DNA from: Anagrus nilaparvatae
Taxonomy: Eukaryota; Arthropoda; Insecta; Hymenoptera; Mymaridae
DNA: 64,000 nucleotides
NCBI GenBank assembly: GCA_022575985.1
Contig: JAKSXM010000007.1
Coordinates: 17,796,501-17,860,500 of the forward strand
Direction of reading: 5' to 3'
Made by a program: the position numbers and the translations under genes. The notes below the pieces were generated by a model. That model ran no database searches. It saw only the letters and a program-made list of their open reading frames with translations, and was not told where the DNA came from. Shown here piece by piece: positions 12,201 to 24,541 of this stretch. Within the stretch, counting starts at the first letter, position 1. Each line of letters starts with the position of its first letter.

Positions 12201-15200
12201 CTTCCCTTATTGTTTCAACTTCGTCCATAAATACAACTTCACGTGTACTGGCTAAAAATTTAGTATCCGGTGTTAAATAACCAATAACACCAATTTTACG
12301 TCCATTTGCTTCAAGAATCGTATAATTTTGTAATTTTGTTGCTTTTAAACCTGGTTCTTTATCTAAATTTAAATTTGCTGTCACTATTGGAAAATTAATT
12401 TTGTTTATAAATGGTATTAATCCGTCAACGCCATCGTCGAATTCGTGATTTCCTAAACTCTGAAATAATAATTAAAAAAAAAATTAATTGATATTTTGAA
12501 TTATTTATTATAAATCTTAAAACAAAGAAAAATATTTGAAAAATTATTATATTATGTTAAAATATTTTAATTGCACAAATAATTAAGATTTTATTGCATA
12601 ATTTGAATAATTTTTTAATCTTGCAAAATATTATTAATTTTAACAAAAAATTTATGCAAATAATTAATTTAAAAAAAAAAATGCCATTTTCACTAATAAA
12701 AATCAAAATTTTTTTATTGAGAAATTTTTGATAATAATTTAGGAAAATCTTATAAAAATAATTTATTGAAAATATAAAAATTAATTAGCCAAAAAAGTAA
12801 TTTTTTTTTTCGGAAAAATTGTAAAATTTTTGATTTTATTTTTTTAATTTTATTATTTTTTTTAATTATATTATAAACTGTATAATTTACTTGTAATATC
12901 TATATGTCGCAGTCGTTTTCTTAAATTTCGCCACTTTATAAAAAGACTAGGCTATTTATGAAGTGACGATTCCGATTCGACATTCTACATTTTAGATTAT
13001 AATTATCATAAAAATTTTAAGAGTATTAAAAAGATACAAAAGTACTAGGCGTTTTAGAGCTTTTTATTTTAAACCTGATTCAATCTCAAATATTTCAGGC
13101 ATCTTTTTATTGTACATTAAAAATAAATTTTGCATAATAGTATTGTAATTAAGCATAATGATTTGCCATGGCATCGTGAATTGCACAAAAATTTGTTTCT
13201 AAAACATGAGCATTTTAAGGTTTTAGATTTGTTTTTTAAAGCTGCGCAATTGCATTAGCTAACACCCTCTCCACTGAATATTAAAATGTTTGAAGATGCT
13301 TCTCATAAAGAAATACCTTCTTTCTGAAGAAGCTCATTTATTTCGATTTCTGTTGGCTGCATTTCATTTCATAAATACCAATTATTTCAGGTACAAACGG
13401 TTGTTAAAATTTGATAAAAATCCTTCCGAAAATCTACCACTTTTCCTACGATATTATGGGCATCTAGTGATTCGCGATCAACCTTAGGTTCAGACATCAA
13501 AACCGTTTCTCCTATATTAATTGACCAACATTTTTATTACTGTTTTGTAACATGTTTTCAGCGGCTCTTTTAATACTAATGTAAGCTTCATTTTATTTAT
13601 TTGTAATTGTTGTAATTGTTGTAAAAATTGTAATAAATTTAATTATATCAACAACAAAAATTATTACATGATGCAAAGTAATTACATTATGCAAAATTTG
13701 TTTTTAATGTACAATAAAAAAATGTATAGATAAATTTTCAAAATATAAAACGCCTAGTAGGTTTTTTTGTATTTTTAAGGTAATTTTGCCTAATCCGGCA
13801 TCGTCACTTCATAAAAAGCCTAGTATTTATATAAAGTGACGAAATTCAAGAAAACGATTGCGACATATAGATAATTATATTACAAGTACATAGAATTTTT
13901 TTAATCAGAAATTAAAACATTTAAATTTACGTAATAAGCCTATTATAAAGAATAGTTTTAATAAAAAAATCTTTGATAATTTGGCTTTTTATCACAATTT
14001 ATCCGTCATAATTTTGATAAGTATTATAATATTCTATCATAGCCAGCAGAATAAAATAACTAATATAAATTTATAAAATTTTGTATCACCAAAATTATTT
14101 GGTTATTTAGAAATATTCAGTTAAAATAAGGGATTCGGAGTCTCCGAATCGGAGAGTTGGATATTTTTTTCACGTTAAATTGCAAGGTAGCTCTGCATGG
14201 TGAAAAAATAGTCCTTAGCCTTTTTTATGCGCTATAAACCCTCATTATTATTAATATGGGTAAGTTTCATATATCTGAATATTTATTGTAACTAATTTTT
14301 CCGGAACTTTTATTTATTTGGTAATATAAATATAATTAAGCCGGGGCATTCAGAAAAATATGGTAATAAAAATTAACTGATAAAATGATAAAAATAATGA
14401 TATAGTATATTGTCGTAATTAAATAATTAATAAAAGTATTTTTATCGCGATTTAATAATATAATTTATTTTATATTTACATTTGAAAAAAGTAAATATTT
14501 AAATAATTAGATATATTACATAAATTTTATTAGTAGTAGTATTACATTGTTTTACAAAAAATTTTTTAAAGTATAAAATTTATTATAAAAAATACTTTTT
14601 TTTAATTTAATTTATTTTAAAAAATATAAGTTACAAGGCAAGAAGTTAGGGATGCGCGGTTACCCGAAAGTCGGGTCGGGTACCCGAAGTTTTGGTCTTC
14701 ACACAAAATCTGACATGCAAAAATTTGACAAAAAAGACCGAAATTTTGGGTAACTGACTCAACTTTCGGGTAACCGCACACCCCTATTTGAAGCGTATAC
14801 TTAATATGCCCACTAATTTTATTTTTGCTAAAATATATAGACTATTGAGATAACCGAAGGAGAGTCAGTGATAAAAATATATTTTAGATTAAAAAGCTAG
14901 AAAGAGAAATAAAATAAAGTTTCCCAAATGTCTTTGACTCCCCTTATGGTTAGTTTGATTACAGTAGTAAAAAAATGATCAAATCACTGTTATCTTTTCT
15001 AGTTATAAATCATTTTTTATGTTAAATTTTTAAATATTTAAAGAAATAATTTTTTATCTTATCATATAATATAATTAAGTAATATTTTATTTTAAATTTA
15101 TTGAACTTTCGTTCAATTATCTATTATAAGTTTAAGAAATTTTTTTTAGCCTAATTAAATATACTACGAAGAATTAAAAATTTTAATTTTATAAAATATT

Positions 15201-18200
15201 ATCAAAGAATATTACCGTGGTAAAAAAAAATAACGCAAAGGAATTTCTGGGACCAAGTTTTCTGCCACCGGAAGAAAATTATAGGAAATTCTGTTGCATT
15301 TGACTTTCTCGTGAGAAATTGAAAGTACCGAAAAACAAGTTTTCGTTTTTTTTCAATTAAAAGATTGACTTTTTTAATATACTTTTTTAGTATACATACA
15401 AAACCTACTCTAGATTTCGTGTTGTGGCCAAAATACAAAAAAAAAAACACTAAAAGCTTTAAGTTGTGCTAGAGGTTTTCAATTTGGCACAAAGGTCCTT
15501 TTAACTAAAAAATAACCCCCATAAATTTTCAGTGCTCTTCGCCTACTCTAAGGGTGGTTTCAGGGGGTTATAGATAAATGCGAATAAAAAAAAATTGGTT
15601 AATGGAATTGTGGTTCAAATTTTTAGACCTGATTTGTAAATTATAACCTTCAATTCGCGAACTTAAACATCTCTTTCGTAACTTTGGGGTAACTCTCAAG
15701 TTATGGAAACATAAAGTTGCACTACACTGTAAAAAGTAACTTTCTTATATTAACAAAAAAATTAGAAAATTTTCGAAAAATTAGTAAATTTTCGAAAAAA
15801 TTTGTAAATATTCGAAAAAAATCGTATATTTACAAAATTTAGTATATTAACAAAAAATTCGAGTATTCTCGATTCTCGATAATTTACAATTTTTTTTTTG
15901 AAAAATTTCAAAAAATAGTTGTAAATTTACGAAAAATAGGTGTGAATTTTTTTGTTACTATACTAAATTTAGTAAATTTTCTCATAAAAAAGGCTCCGAA
16001 ATACGTGACCCAAAAAACCTGTAGTTGACCGAATCTGATGAATGCCAGTAAGTAACCACCCTCCCTCCTCCATTGGAGTATAGTAATTTTGTTGAAAATA
16101 AATTTTTTAAATCGTTTTCATCAAATTTACGAAGAGGCCTTAGTGATTTTATAAAATTGCTAATTTCGATTAGCTATATAGGGTACTAATACTAATCTAC
16201 TTTACAAAAAGAATCAAAAATATTGCCGTTACAAGAGTTTTTAGAACATGCCGACTACTAAAAAATAATAGTGAAAAAAGTGTCACCAGTGCGGTCGACC
16301 GTATATTTAATTATTAATTATTTTGAATATTTGCAGTTTTTTTTAACCATTAAGTGTACTAAACTATTTTAATATAATGTACATTAATAATAACAGGACT
16401 TTTAGCCTTCGCATTAAAAGAAAATATTAGAAATTTCAAGAATAAAAGTAGCCGGCTGAGGCGCGAGTCATAAAGCAAATCGTAAGGAAAGTGCTCTTCT
16501 GAGAGCATGGTTTTGTTTTTATTTTTTTATTTATATTTTAATTTGTTCAAAAGCAAAAATTTTTATTTGCAAATATTATTAATACTTATAAGAACAATAT
16601 TCTAACTTTATTTTTCAATTTATTTAAAAAAATAATTAGTAATTACTCAAATACGAGCAAGGTGGCCGACTAGTGGGGGGTGGCCGACCACTAGTACACT
16701 ATACCCTACTACAGTAGTGGTAGCCATAAAATCACCTAAATCGGGTAAAATTAGGAATCAACATTTTTTTGTGAACTCAAAAGGAAAAAAACGGAACAAG
16801 CATAATTTCCTCACTGTAGCTGCTCCGCATGGCCATAAATTTGCGGCAAAAAGTTCAAAAAAAAAAGTTCAAAAAAATGTGTTTCCAAAAAACTGTATTA
16901 TACCGAATTCCTGGCCTCTTTACTTTTGACTTTATATTCTGGATGATTGGGGGTTTTCAAGGTGGAGAAAAACGTTTTCATTCATAAAAATTTTAATTTA
17001 ACCCTCATATTAACAACAACGCATCTTATCCATTCAATTTTTGCATAAGGTCCGGCTTGAATTGAAAATAAGTAAACATTTTGCATAAAATATAATAATT
17101 ATAATATTAAAAGCCAACATGAAACTAATTAATTTTAAGGAGCTAAGACTTTTTAAACCCGTATGTGTAGACATGTGCGAGTTATTTTCTTCAACTTTGA
17201 ACATTTCATATTATTTGCTATTTAAATCTCGATTCAAATAATAAAAACTAGAATTTAGAATTTTAGAATTTTTTAAAATTGGGGATTAGCATTTGATAAT
17301 TTGTAAATTATTAATTATAATAGAAAAAATAATTTTGATAATCAATTTTAAAAATAAAAAATTTAATATTATGATTGTATAGTTCTGAGATTGAAGAAAT
17401 TCTTTTTACTCGATATGGATCCATATTATAAATAAATCCATTTTTTAATTGTTAATTGTTGAATAAGCAATTTTTTTATTATACCTATTAGTCTTATTTG
17501 ATTATTCACTAATAATTGTAAATGTTGGAAGTATTATATAATAATTACTGTTAATCTGAGAGGAAAAAATTTGAAAAAATTCTGAAATTTTAATATAGTT
17601 TATATTTTTCCAAACAAATTTTACTTTATTGTGTAGATAAAATACGTATAATTAATAAGGAAAATAGCTAATCCCTAATTATAGTCTCAATGTATGTATA
17701 TGTCGCAGGCGTTTTGTTGTTTTCCGTCACTTTGTAAATAGCCTAGGCTATTTATGAAGTGACGAGGCCGGATTAGGCACTTTATATTTTAGATAAAAAT
17801 TACCATAAAAATAACGAAAGTACTAGTCATTTTGTAGCGATTGAAAAAGATTATTTTAAGAGGATTAAAAAAATATAAAATTACTAGTCGTTTTAGAGTT
17901 TTGAAAAATTTATTATTTTATGCCTCATTCAATCTCATAATAAAAATGTAAATAATATTAAAAAATTATTAGCAATATTTTTCAAACGTATTTTTGTGTT
18001 TCAATAAGAAAGTTAACTATGTTTTATTTGCGCATGTTGATTTACCATGGTATCTTGAATTACATAAAAGTTTGTTTTTAAAACATGAGCATTTTAAGGT
18101 TTTACACTTATTTTTTAAAGCTGCGATTGCATTTGCTAACACCCTGGCCACCAAAATATTAGCAGCTGCTTCTCGCAAAGAAATATCTTCTTTTTGAAGA

Positions 18201-21200
18201 GGCTCATTTATTTCGATTTCTGTTGGCTGAAATTCATTCCGCAGGTACCAATTATTTAAGGTACCAACGGTCGTTGAAATTTGAAAGTTCATTCCGAAAA
18301 TCTACCATTTTGCCTAGGATATTATGGGCATCTAATGGTCCGCGGTCAACCTTAGGTACACCTACCAAAACCGTTTCTCCAAGAAATTAGAAAGTGACTA
18401 AGCTAATTTAAATTTTCAATAAACATAAATAAACAAATATGAGATTGATAAAGGCATAAAATGATAAATTTTCAAAACTCTAAAACGTCTAGTACTTTTA
18501 TATTTTTTTAATCCTCTTAAAATAATCTTTTTCACTCGCTTCAAAATGACTAGTACTTTCGTTATTTTTATGGTAATTTTTATCTAAAATATAAAGTGCC
18601 TAATCCGGCCTCGTCACTTCATAAATAGCCTAGGCTATTTACAAAGTGACGGAAAACAACAAAACGCCTGCGACATATACATCAAAATTTTATATATTTT
18701 TATAACGTTATCAGGGATTGCATAATAACTGCATTTTAGCTTTTGATTTTTGTTTTTTGCATACTGTTTATTAATTTAATAGATATATGATTGGTTCATT
18801 TTAAAAACCGTAAACCCCAACTGACCAAAAATTTTAGTATCACAGATTTTTTGAAATAATAAAAAAAGATCTAGTTTTTTAACATACAATAAGTGTGAAA
18901 ATGTGAAGTATGTTCTAGAATAAGAAGAAACCTCTACCAATTAATTGCGAAATAATTATAGGTATGTTGCAAAGCTAAAATTTCGCTCCCTAGTAATTTA
19001 TTTTTAACTTATATAGTTAAAAAGATATCACCAACCATATATAGTCAGGTTTTTTAATAATTTCATAAAAACTATGATAACTCGAAAACGTTTGTATAAA
19101 GATTTGATAAATTAATGTTAAAAAAGACTAAATTTAAGATTTTTTCAAAAAAGCTTGTGGCTAGTGGGATTCGGCTTGTGACTAGCGGAATTTTTTTCTT
19201 GCTCAAACAATTGCAAATGACTCGGCAAATGACAAAAATTTCGTTCATTCGTTGTGATACGATGTAATCTAGTCGCCAGTCAGTATTTAATTAGTATAAT
19301 TAATATAATTTATATAATATTTGATTAGTATAATCACCATTAAAGATTAAATTTCTTTTTCCGAGGATAAAAATAAATGGAATTTATTTTTTTCGACTCG
19401 CTGAAAACGAATCTGGAGTCCATTTTGAGAATTTTTCGGTCAATTTTTTTTTTTTATTAACAAATTATTGCAAAATAATGATGGCTATGGATTTTTCATA
19501 ATTCTTAAGCGTTTAAGGCAGCAATTACATTGCATAGAACGGGTAGCGGAGAAAAGCTAAGAATTCACTTTTTTTTTAAATTCGTCAAGGAGCCTAAATC
19601 AATATTACAGACCTGCCACACTGCAAAATAAAATGAAAATAAAAATAAAATTAAAAAAATATCAGTGGAGGAGGAAACTTTTATTTCATCGATAATCAAA
19701 TGTAATAAATGAAATATTTATTAAAATCACTTAATTAACTAATAATTACGTGAATAATTAATAAATTATTAATTTGAATTAATTATTAATACGTAAATAA
19801 AAACATTTTAAAAAGCGCGGTTTTTCCCACCATTTTTATTTTTTTTTATTTTCATTTCATTTTGCAGTGTGGCAGATCTATTTGAAACTAAAAAGCGAAG
19901 GAATATAACGCATTTCGTAGGTACACTGTAAAAAGTAACTTTTTTAGATTTACAAAAAAAATAGAATTTTTTCGAAAAATTAGTGAATTAGAAAAAAATT
20001 TTGTAAATATTCGATCAAAATTGTAAATTTACTAAATTTAATGTATTATCGAAAAATTCGAGAATTTTTGATTTATTTTTGTGATTTTACGAAAAAAGTT
20101 GTAAATTCACAACTATTTTTCGGAAATTTATAACTATTTTTTGTAATTTTCGAAAAAAAATTGTAAATTATCAATTTTTTTTGGGAATTCACAAAAAAAT
20201 CGAGAATACTCGAATTTTTTGTTAATATGCTAAATTTGGTAAATATACAATTTTTTTCGAATATTTACAAATTTTTTTAATAATTTACAATTTTTCGAAA
20301 ATGTTCCAATTTTTATGTTAATATAAGAAAGTCACTTTTTACAGTGTAATTAAAAAAAATAAAGTCTTCAGCCCTAATCAAAGATTGAGCTGATTTCACT
20401 CAGATTTGCTAATTTGTATTTTTTCTTTTCATAACTAATATTTAATTTTTATTTTATGGACTTAATTATAAAAGTAAAAATTGAGCTTATTTATTTAACA
20501 ATACCTAATATTATGTAAATAAAAATATTTATAGGTCTGAATATTTCAGTATTTAAAAATACATTTAATAAATCAAGAAAAAGGAATAATATAAAAGGGT
20601 ACATAATGCATGGTAAAATTTGACTGCAGAATTATTATATTTCTATTATTTTTTCGTGGCCCCTCGGTATTTTGCAGAATAAAAGAATTGTTCATTAAAT
20701 TCTCAATATATTTGTTAGCAAACAAAGGATTTTTCTCTATGTAAAGTAAACTCATTTTATGGTAGTAAAATGTTAAAAATGTTAAAATTTCGTTGTATTG
20801 GTGCATATTAGTTAGTTATACCCTTGGGTAATGGTTATTTATTAAAAATTACTACCGACTCTTTGCTTTCAATTAACAATGATATGCTATTATACACTGT
20901 GAAGTTGCTGCTCTTCAATTTTGCTTAATGACTTAATCTCGAAAATTCAAACAAGTTTTGTGTCATTATACTCATTATAAAAATTATTTTTTGTACGAAT
21001 CATGAAATTTTATGAAAATTTGTATATTCTTTTATTATTTTAATAAACATTTGTCTTTATAACAACTAAGCAAAGTTTTTTAGTAGCTGCTAGAATATAC
21101 TTATGCTTGAATTTTCAAGCAATTCAAGCAAAATTCAATCGCAGCAGCCTGACATCGAAGCACATTATATTATTTTCTATAAATATTCAAGTAAATATTT

Positions 21201-24200
21201 TAAATTACCTAATTTTTGAAAGGTGTAACATTTTTAAAAAAAGAAACAAAAAATATATAAACGGGGAAATCCCCTTGAATTAATTATTTTTTTAATATTA
21301 TTTTAACATAGATTTCTATGAAATTTAATTTCTTTGAAGAAATTTAATCTCAATTTTTTTGATTAACGATTTGATGAAACACTTTCATATATTTTTGAAA
21401 ATTAAAAAATGTAGTAACAAATATTTTTGATTTTTCTTTTTGAATATTTTTTTAACGTATACGTTTATTTTAAAAATTTTAAACATAAAGTACACGTGTA
21501 CTACTATTTTAATAATATTTTAAAAAATTTTGTATTAACCAATTTTTTTTTTGATCTACTGATAAAGAAACTCAGACATGAGATAAAATTCCCAAAACGT
21601 GAGAAAAAAATTCTTTTCTTTTTTTATCAATGATTTAATTTTTAAATAATTTAAGTAATTATTATCTCAAACAATCTTATTATAGTATTATCAGAGATAT
21701 TACATTAAGATAGATACAAGTCCGGAATTTTATAATATCTATGTGGACAATTACACTAACGAATTTATACATTAAAATCAAAGACACTGCATAATATAGC
21801 AGAAAAGTGTCTTTCATCACAATTTCAACATTAAACAGATCGTAGTCTACAGTAGGTGCTCGTTAGTCCAAATCAATTGGGGCGAAGAGCGGGTCTTATG
21901 CGGGTTGGACAAACAAAAATAATTTTTTTTATCGCATTCTAAATTATCGACGCTACATACATATGTGAAATCATATATGTATTAGTATAATTTCAGGTTA
22001 TTTACATAGTTTTTAACTATTTATTTAAAATTAAAGTCTATAAGGCGGGGAAAATAAACTGGAAATTTAATCTTCGATCATTTATTTATCATTTCTTGCA
22101 AATTTTATTCTCCTGAGTCATCATTTTTATATTTTTTCAAAGCTTCAAAGTATTGCTCCCATAAGATCAATGTCGAAGCTCGGATTTTTATTTCTTAATT
22201 AAAAAAAAGTTAATGCTATAAGAGGGGTAAAATAAAGTTTATTTAAGTTTTAAAATGTTTAAATTTTAATAATTTTCCTATTTCATTAAGCTCTGTCATC
22301 ATTTTTTTTCAACCCTGCGAAGTGCATAAATTAGATGAATTAAATAAGTGCAGGTGTTCGTGTTCGTGTACTAAAAGAAAGATTTTAAATTAAATTGAAA
22401 GTAAAATAAAAGAAGAAAAATTTTTTTTTAAATAAAAAACCTAATAAATAAACTATCTACTCCTTTTTAAGCCTATTATTTTTATAATCTTTTTTCAAAT
22501 AATACATTTACATATCAGTCTTTTCGTATTTTAATCTTTTTTTCATCTTAAATTATTTAAAGTATATTTTGAAAAATTTTTACAAAAATTTTTAAATAAT
22601 CCGTCGTTGGCGTCACCTGATTCGGATTAAGCGTCGTTCGAATCATGCGAGTTCGGATTAGTGGACGCCTACTATATTGAGTTTGAAAAAATTTTTTAAA
22701 ATAAAAAAATTTCACTTATTTTATTTTTAGTTCAACCAAGATAAAAATTTGGAAAATGAAAAAAAAAAAATTTTCTTTAAGGTGCTCGTACCAGTACATG
22801 ATTGGTTAAGGATTTTAGTTTATTAAATAATAAATATTTATAAAAAAATTTTATTAATGGTAAACATTTGTTTTTAATGGCTACTTTAAATCCTTACTAA
22901 TTAACACAAACATTTTGTCCCAATTAGTATTTTGATTTCTAAAATTAAGTGATATTCACATGTTTTTTGCACCAGTACAGGAATGGCCTAAAATTTTAAA
23001 TTCTTTGTTTCTCTGTTGATGCCAAAGATAGTCTTAAAATTTTATTTTTTAAATTACTTAGCAATCCTTCAGCTTCAATATTTATTCATTTTCGAAATTC
23101 AAAATTAACTAATAATATGAAAAAAATTAAATATTCAACGATCGTTCGGGTACTGGTGATCATTCATGTACTGATACCTTCTTAATTTTATAGTTAAAAT
23201 TTATTTTTTAGGGATATCAAAAATTTAATAAATATTTTTTAAAATTTAGTAACTTTATTATAAATTTAGCAACAATTAAATGAAAAAAAAACCCGTTTAA
23301 ATTTTAAAATTGAAATTGAAGTTTTTTATTTTCTGTATATGTTTAAGTTATAAACGTCAATGGCAATCGATCAAACATTATTATATAACTATATTTAAAC
23401 CAGATTTAAACAATCAAAAATAATACACTATTTATAAATCTGAACATTCAATTAATTCACTGAGAGGGTTAACAACCCTTTAAAAGAAATAAAGGATACG
23501 TGATTGAATTTATTTTTGTATATTTTCAATTTTGCATTCAATAAAAATCAAATGAAAAAAATTATTAATTGTTTAATTTTAAAGATAAGGCTCTTTGATT
23601 CAATATTGACCCTCTAAACGTGGTCTATACTCATGCTCAATTATAATTTTTTGTTGTATCTTAATTTTAAGTTACAGATTTTGAAAAAATTCATGAAAGT
23701 CATAAATTTAGTAGAAAATTGTCAAATTTGTTTCATTGGGTATAACACAGTCAGTTTTGGACGTAAAAAATAAACAATTTAGGAGCATCGCGTTTTGGAC
23801 AGGATTAACCCTTTTAGAGGATAACAGCCAGGGATTACTTAACGAAATTTGCCACTTATCGAAACAAAAAAAAAATGAGTACACAAACATGCATTTGCTT
23901 TTTACTATAAAATTGACATTTTAATCAATTATTAAAAAAGTATAAATTTAAGTACTGAAACTAAAAAAAATTTGTTAAATAAAAAAATCACTTCTCTAAA
24001 GTTTAGGTACTTAATACAAACAGATGCTTTCAAAATAAAAAAAAACCATTAATTTTGCATCTAATAACCCTTGAAAAATTATGCGCAAAAAAATGAATAA
24101 AAACAGATTATAAAAAACTTACAACAGCATCTGGTGATAATATGTTTAACAAGTCAGCAACAACTTTATATTTAAATTCAGTAAAAATTGGCGAACCTTG

Positions 24201-24541
24201 ATAAGTATCACCAGCATTTAAAAAAAATGTTGGTATTTTGGTTTGTTTTTTAGCTTTTCTAACAAGTGTTGCTATTCTAGAAAAACCACCGTAACAATTA
24301 TTATCTTCTTTTTCTTTTTCTGAACACACAGGTACTGATAATTTATTTGTTTCTTCAAACCTTTAAAAAAATCATTTTTTAAACACAAAATTCACTATTT
24401 TTGTAAATAATTTTAAAAAAACTACCTTGCATGCATATCATTCGTATGCACAATTCTAATTGTCAATAAATCATTGTTACTCAATGGTGCAGAGTATGTA
24501 AATTTAATTATCGAAATAATTAATAAAATTATTAATTTCAT
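9252..24541 (-). CDS. NT5E: ecto-5'-nucleotidase (CD73-type), GPI-anchored; tandem paralog A, 7 exons
   Basis: Exons: 24541-24426, 24360-24123, 12459-11692, 11609-11505, 11411-11244, 10417-10228, 9457-9252; 596 residues. Residues 1-18 are a signal peptide (MKLIILLIISIIKFTYSA). Metal site: HTNDMH (D35, H37), GDTYQG (D90), GNHEFD (N122, H123), GHSGF (H222), GGHTNTF (H245). Nucleotide site: R357 in CRIEEC, NGGGIR 394-399, PF at 420-421, Y509 (Phe500 in human), D515 in NGGDG. CxxC at 485-488 and the cysteine pair 51/61 match human disulfides; the human 365-387 pair is absent. The tail (YPEVEGRI, then a Ser/Asn-rich spacer and SISWIINAICVTIIALF with a basic end) looks like a GPI signal. Predicted role: extracellular hydrolysis of AMP to adenosine at the cell surface. 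Intron 2 is 11.7 kb. It lies 7.2 kb downstream of paralog B, same strand. Confidence 0.93.
10440..11170. repeat. GC-rich palindromic repeat family (two or more units) in intron 5 of paralog A
   Basis: Units start near 'gtccagaaaagtaaagaat' and contain GGCCCAAATCGC...AAATTA..CTTCCGAGG, then an inverted echo GGTAATTTGCGAT..GG.. ATTCTTTATTT. The best unit is about 10985-11170, with an older one at 10440-10980. Related units occur at 34615-34985 and 38035-38245. The base composition is much more GC-rich than the flanks. It is a non-coding interspersed repeat, probably a MITE-like family. Confidence 0.6.
12905..13865. mobile_element. non-autonomous Ginger-like DNA transposon, copy 1
   Basis: The element begins TGTCGCAGTCG and ends in the inverted form CGATTGCGACA, with terminal inverted repeats extending over about 100 bp (blocks such as 'gaagtgacgat' and 'cctagtatttat' pair across the ends). 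TATA flanks it on both sides (12901-12904 and 13866-13869), a 4-bp target duplication. On the minus strand it carries decayed coding text similar to copy 2, with stops. TGTNR termini and 4-bp duplications are known traits of Ginger elements, whose integrase resembles that of Gypsy retrotransposons. Confidence 0.6.
14649..14784. repeat. 136-bp hairpin MITE
   Basis: The left end GGGATGCGCGGTTACCCGAA pairs with the right end 'ttcgggtaaccgcacacccc'. Inner blocks (GGGTACCCGAAGTTTTGGTC / GACCGAAATTTTGGGTAAC) also pair, so nearly the whole unit can fold on itself. It is non-coding. Confidence 0.6.
15724..15990. repeat. one-ended copy of the CACTGTAAAAAGT MITE
   Basis: It starts CACTGTAAAAAGTAACTTTC and runs through the same AT-rich 'ttcgaaaaattagtaaatt' text as the complete copy at 19924-20346, but the far terminal repeat is missing. 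It is a truncated copy. Confidence 0.5.
17701..18675. mobile_element. non-autonomous Ginger-like DNA transposon, copy 2 (better preserved)
   Basis: The ends are TGTCGCAGGCGTTTTGTTG and the inverse CAACAAAACGCCTGCGACA, flanked by TATA on both sides (17697-17700, 18676-18679). The terminal repeats are nearly perfect for about 200 bp, through the block 'gtaatttttatctaaaatat'. Between them, on the minus strand from about 18378 to 18017, lies a decayed integrase C-terminal part: VGVPKVDRGPLDAHNILG, then after a frameshift YLRNEFQP..EINEPLQKEDISLREA and a Cys tail CSCFKNKLLCNSRYHG. This order is typical of Ginger/KRBA2-like integrases. No catalytic core is present, so it cannot move by itself. Confidence 0.65.
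18017..18378 (-). pseudogene. integrase C-terminal fragment inside Ginger-like copy 2
   Basis: The reading starts as GETVLVGVPKVDRGPLDAHN and continues in a shifted frame (91-codon ORF at 18292-18017) with a Leu/Ala-rich helix and a cysteine cluster CKTLKCSCFKNKLLC..H. The split frame and missing DDE core show it is a remnant. Family assignment is from memory of similar Cys-rich integrase tails. Confidence 0.5.
19610..19878. repeat. 269-bp MITE with 'gacctgccacactgcaaaat' ends
   Basis: The left GACCTGCCACACTGCAAAAT pairs with the right ATTTTGCAGTGTGGCAGATC, and pairing continues into AAAATGAAAATAAAAATAAA. It is non-coding and AT-rich inside. No autonomous relative is visible in the window. 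Confidence 0.65.
19924..20346. repeat. 423-bp MITE, CACTGTAAAAAGT termini, TA duplication
   Basis: The terminal inverted repeats CACTGTAAAAAGT / ACTTTTTACAGTG are flanked by TA on both sides (19922-19923 and 20347-20348). The interior is built of short inverted blocks with TTCGAAAA. The TA target site suggests mobilisation by a Tc1/mariner-type transposase, which is not present here. Confidence 0.65.
21850..22674. mobile_element. pogo/Tigger-like non-autonomous element
   Basis: The left end CAGTAGGTGCTCGTTAGTCC and the inverse of the right end (TAGTAGGCGTCCACTAATCC) match at most positions, and TA flanks both ends (21848-21849, 22675-22676). CAGTA-type ends followed by TTAGTCC/TAATCC and a TA target are known for pogo-group elements. 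The 825-bp interior is AT-rich with no transposase frame. Confidence 0.5.

Larger units (their letters stand above)
12460..24122 (-). other. 11.7-kb intron 2 of 5'-nucleotidase A, filled with transposons
   Basis: The acceptor (CAG at 12462-12460) and the donor (GTAAGT from 24122) bound this intron. It holds two Ginger-like elements, several inverted-repeat MITEs and a pogo-like element, listed separately. I found no convincing host exon in it. The corresponding intron of paralog B is only 1.4 kb. Confidence 0.8.

Noticed and set aside
19910..20350. Regular short repeats that could suggest a CRISPR-like array
   Set aside because: The blocks are irregular AT-rich inverted pieces within a MITE, with no constant repeat or spacer length, and the genome is eukaryotic.
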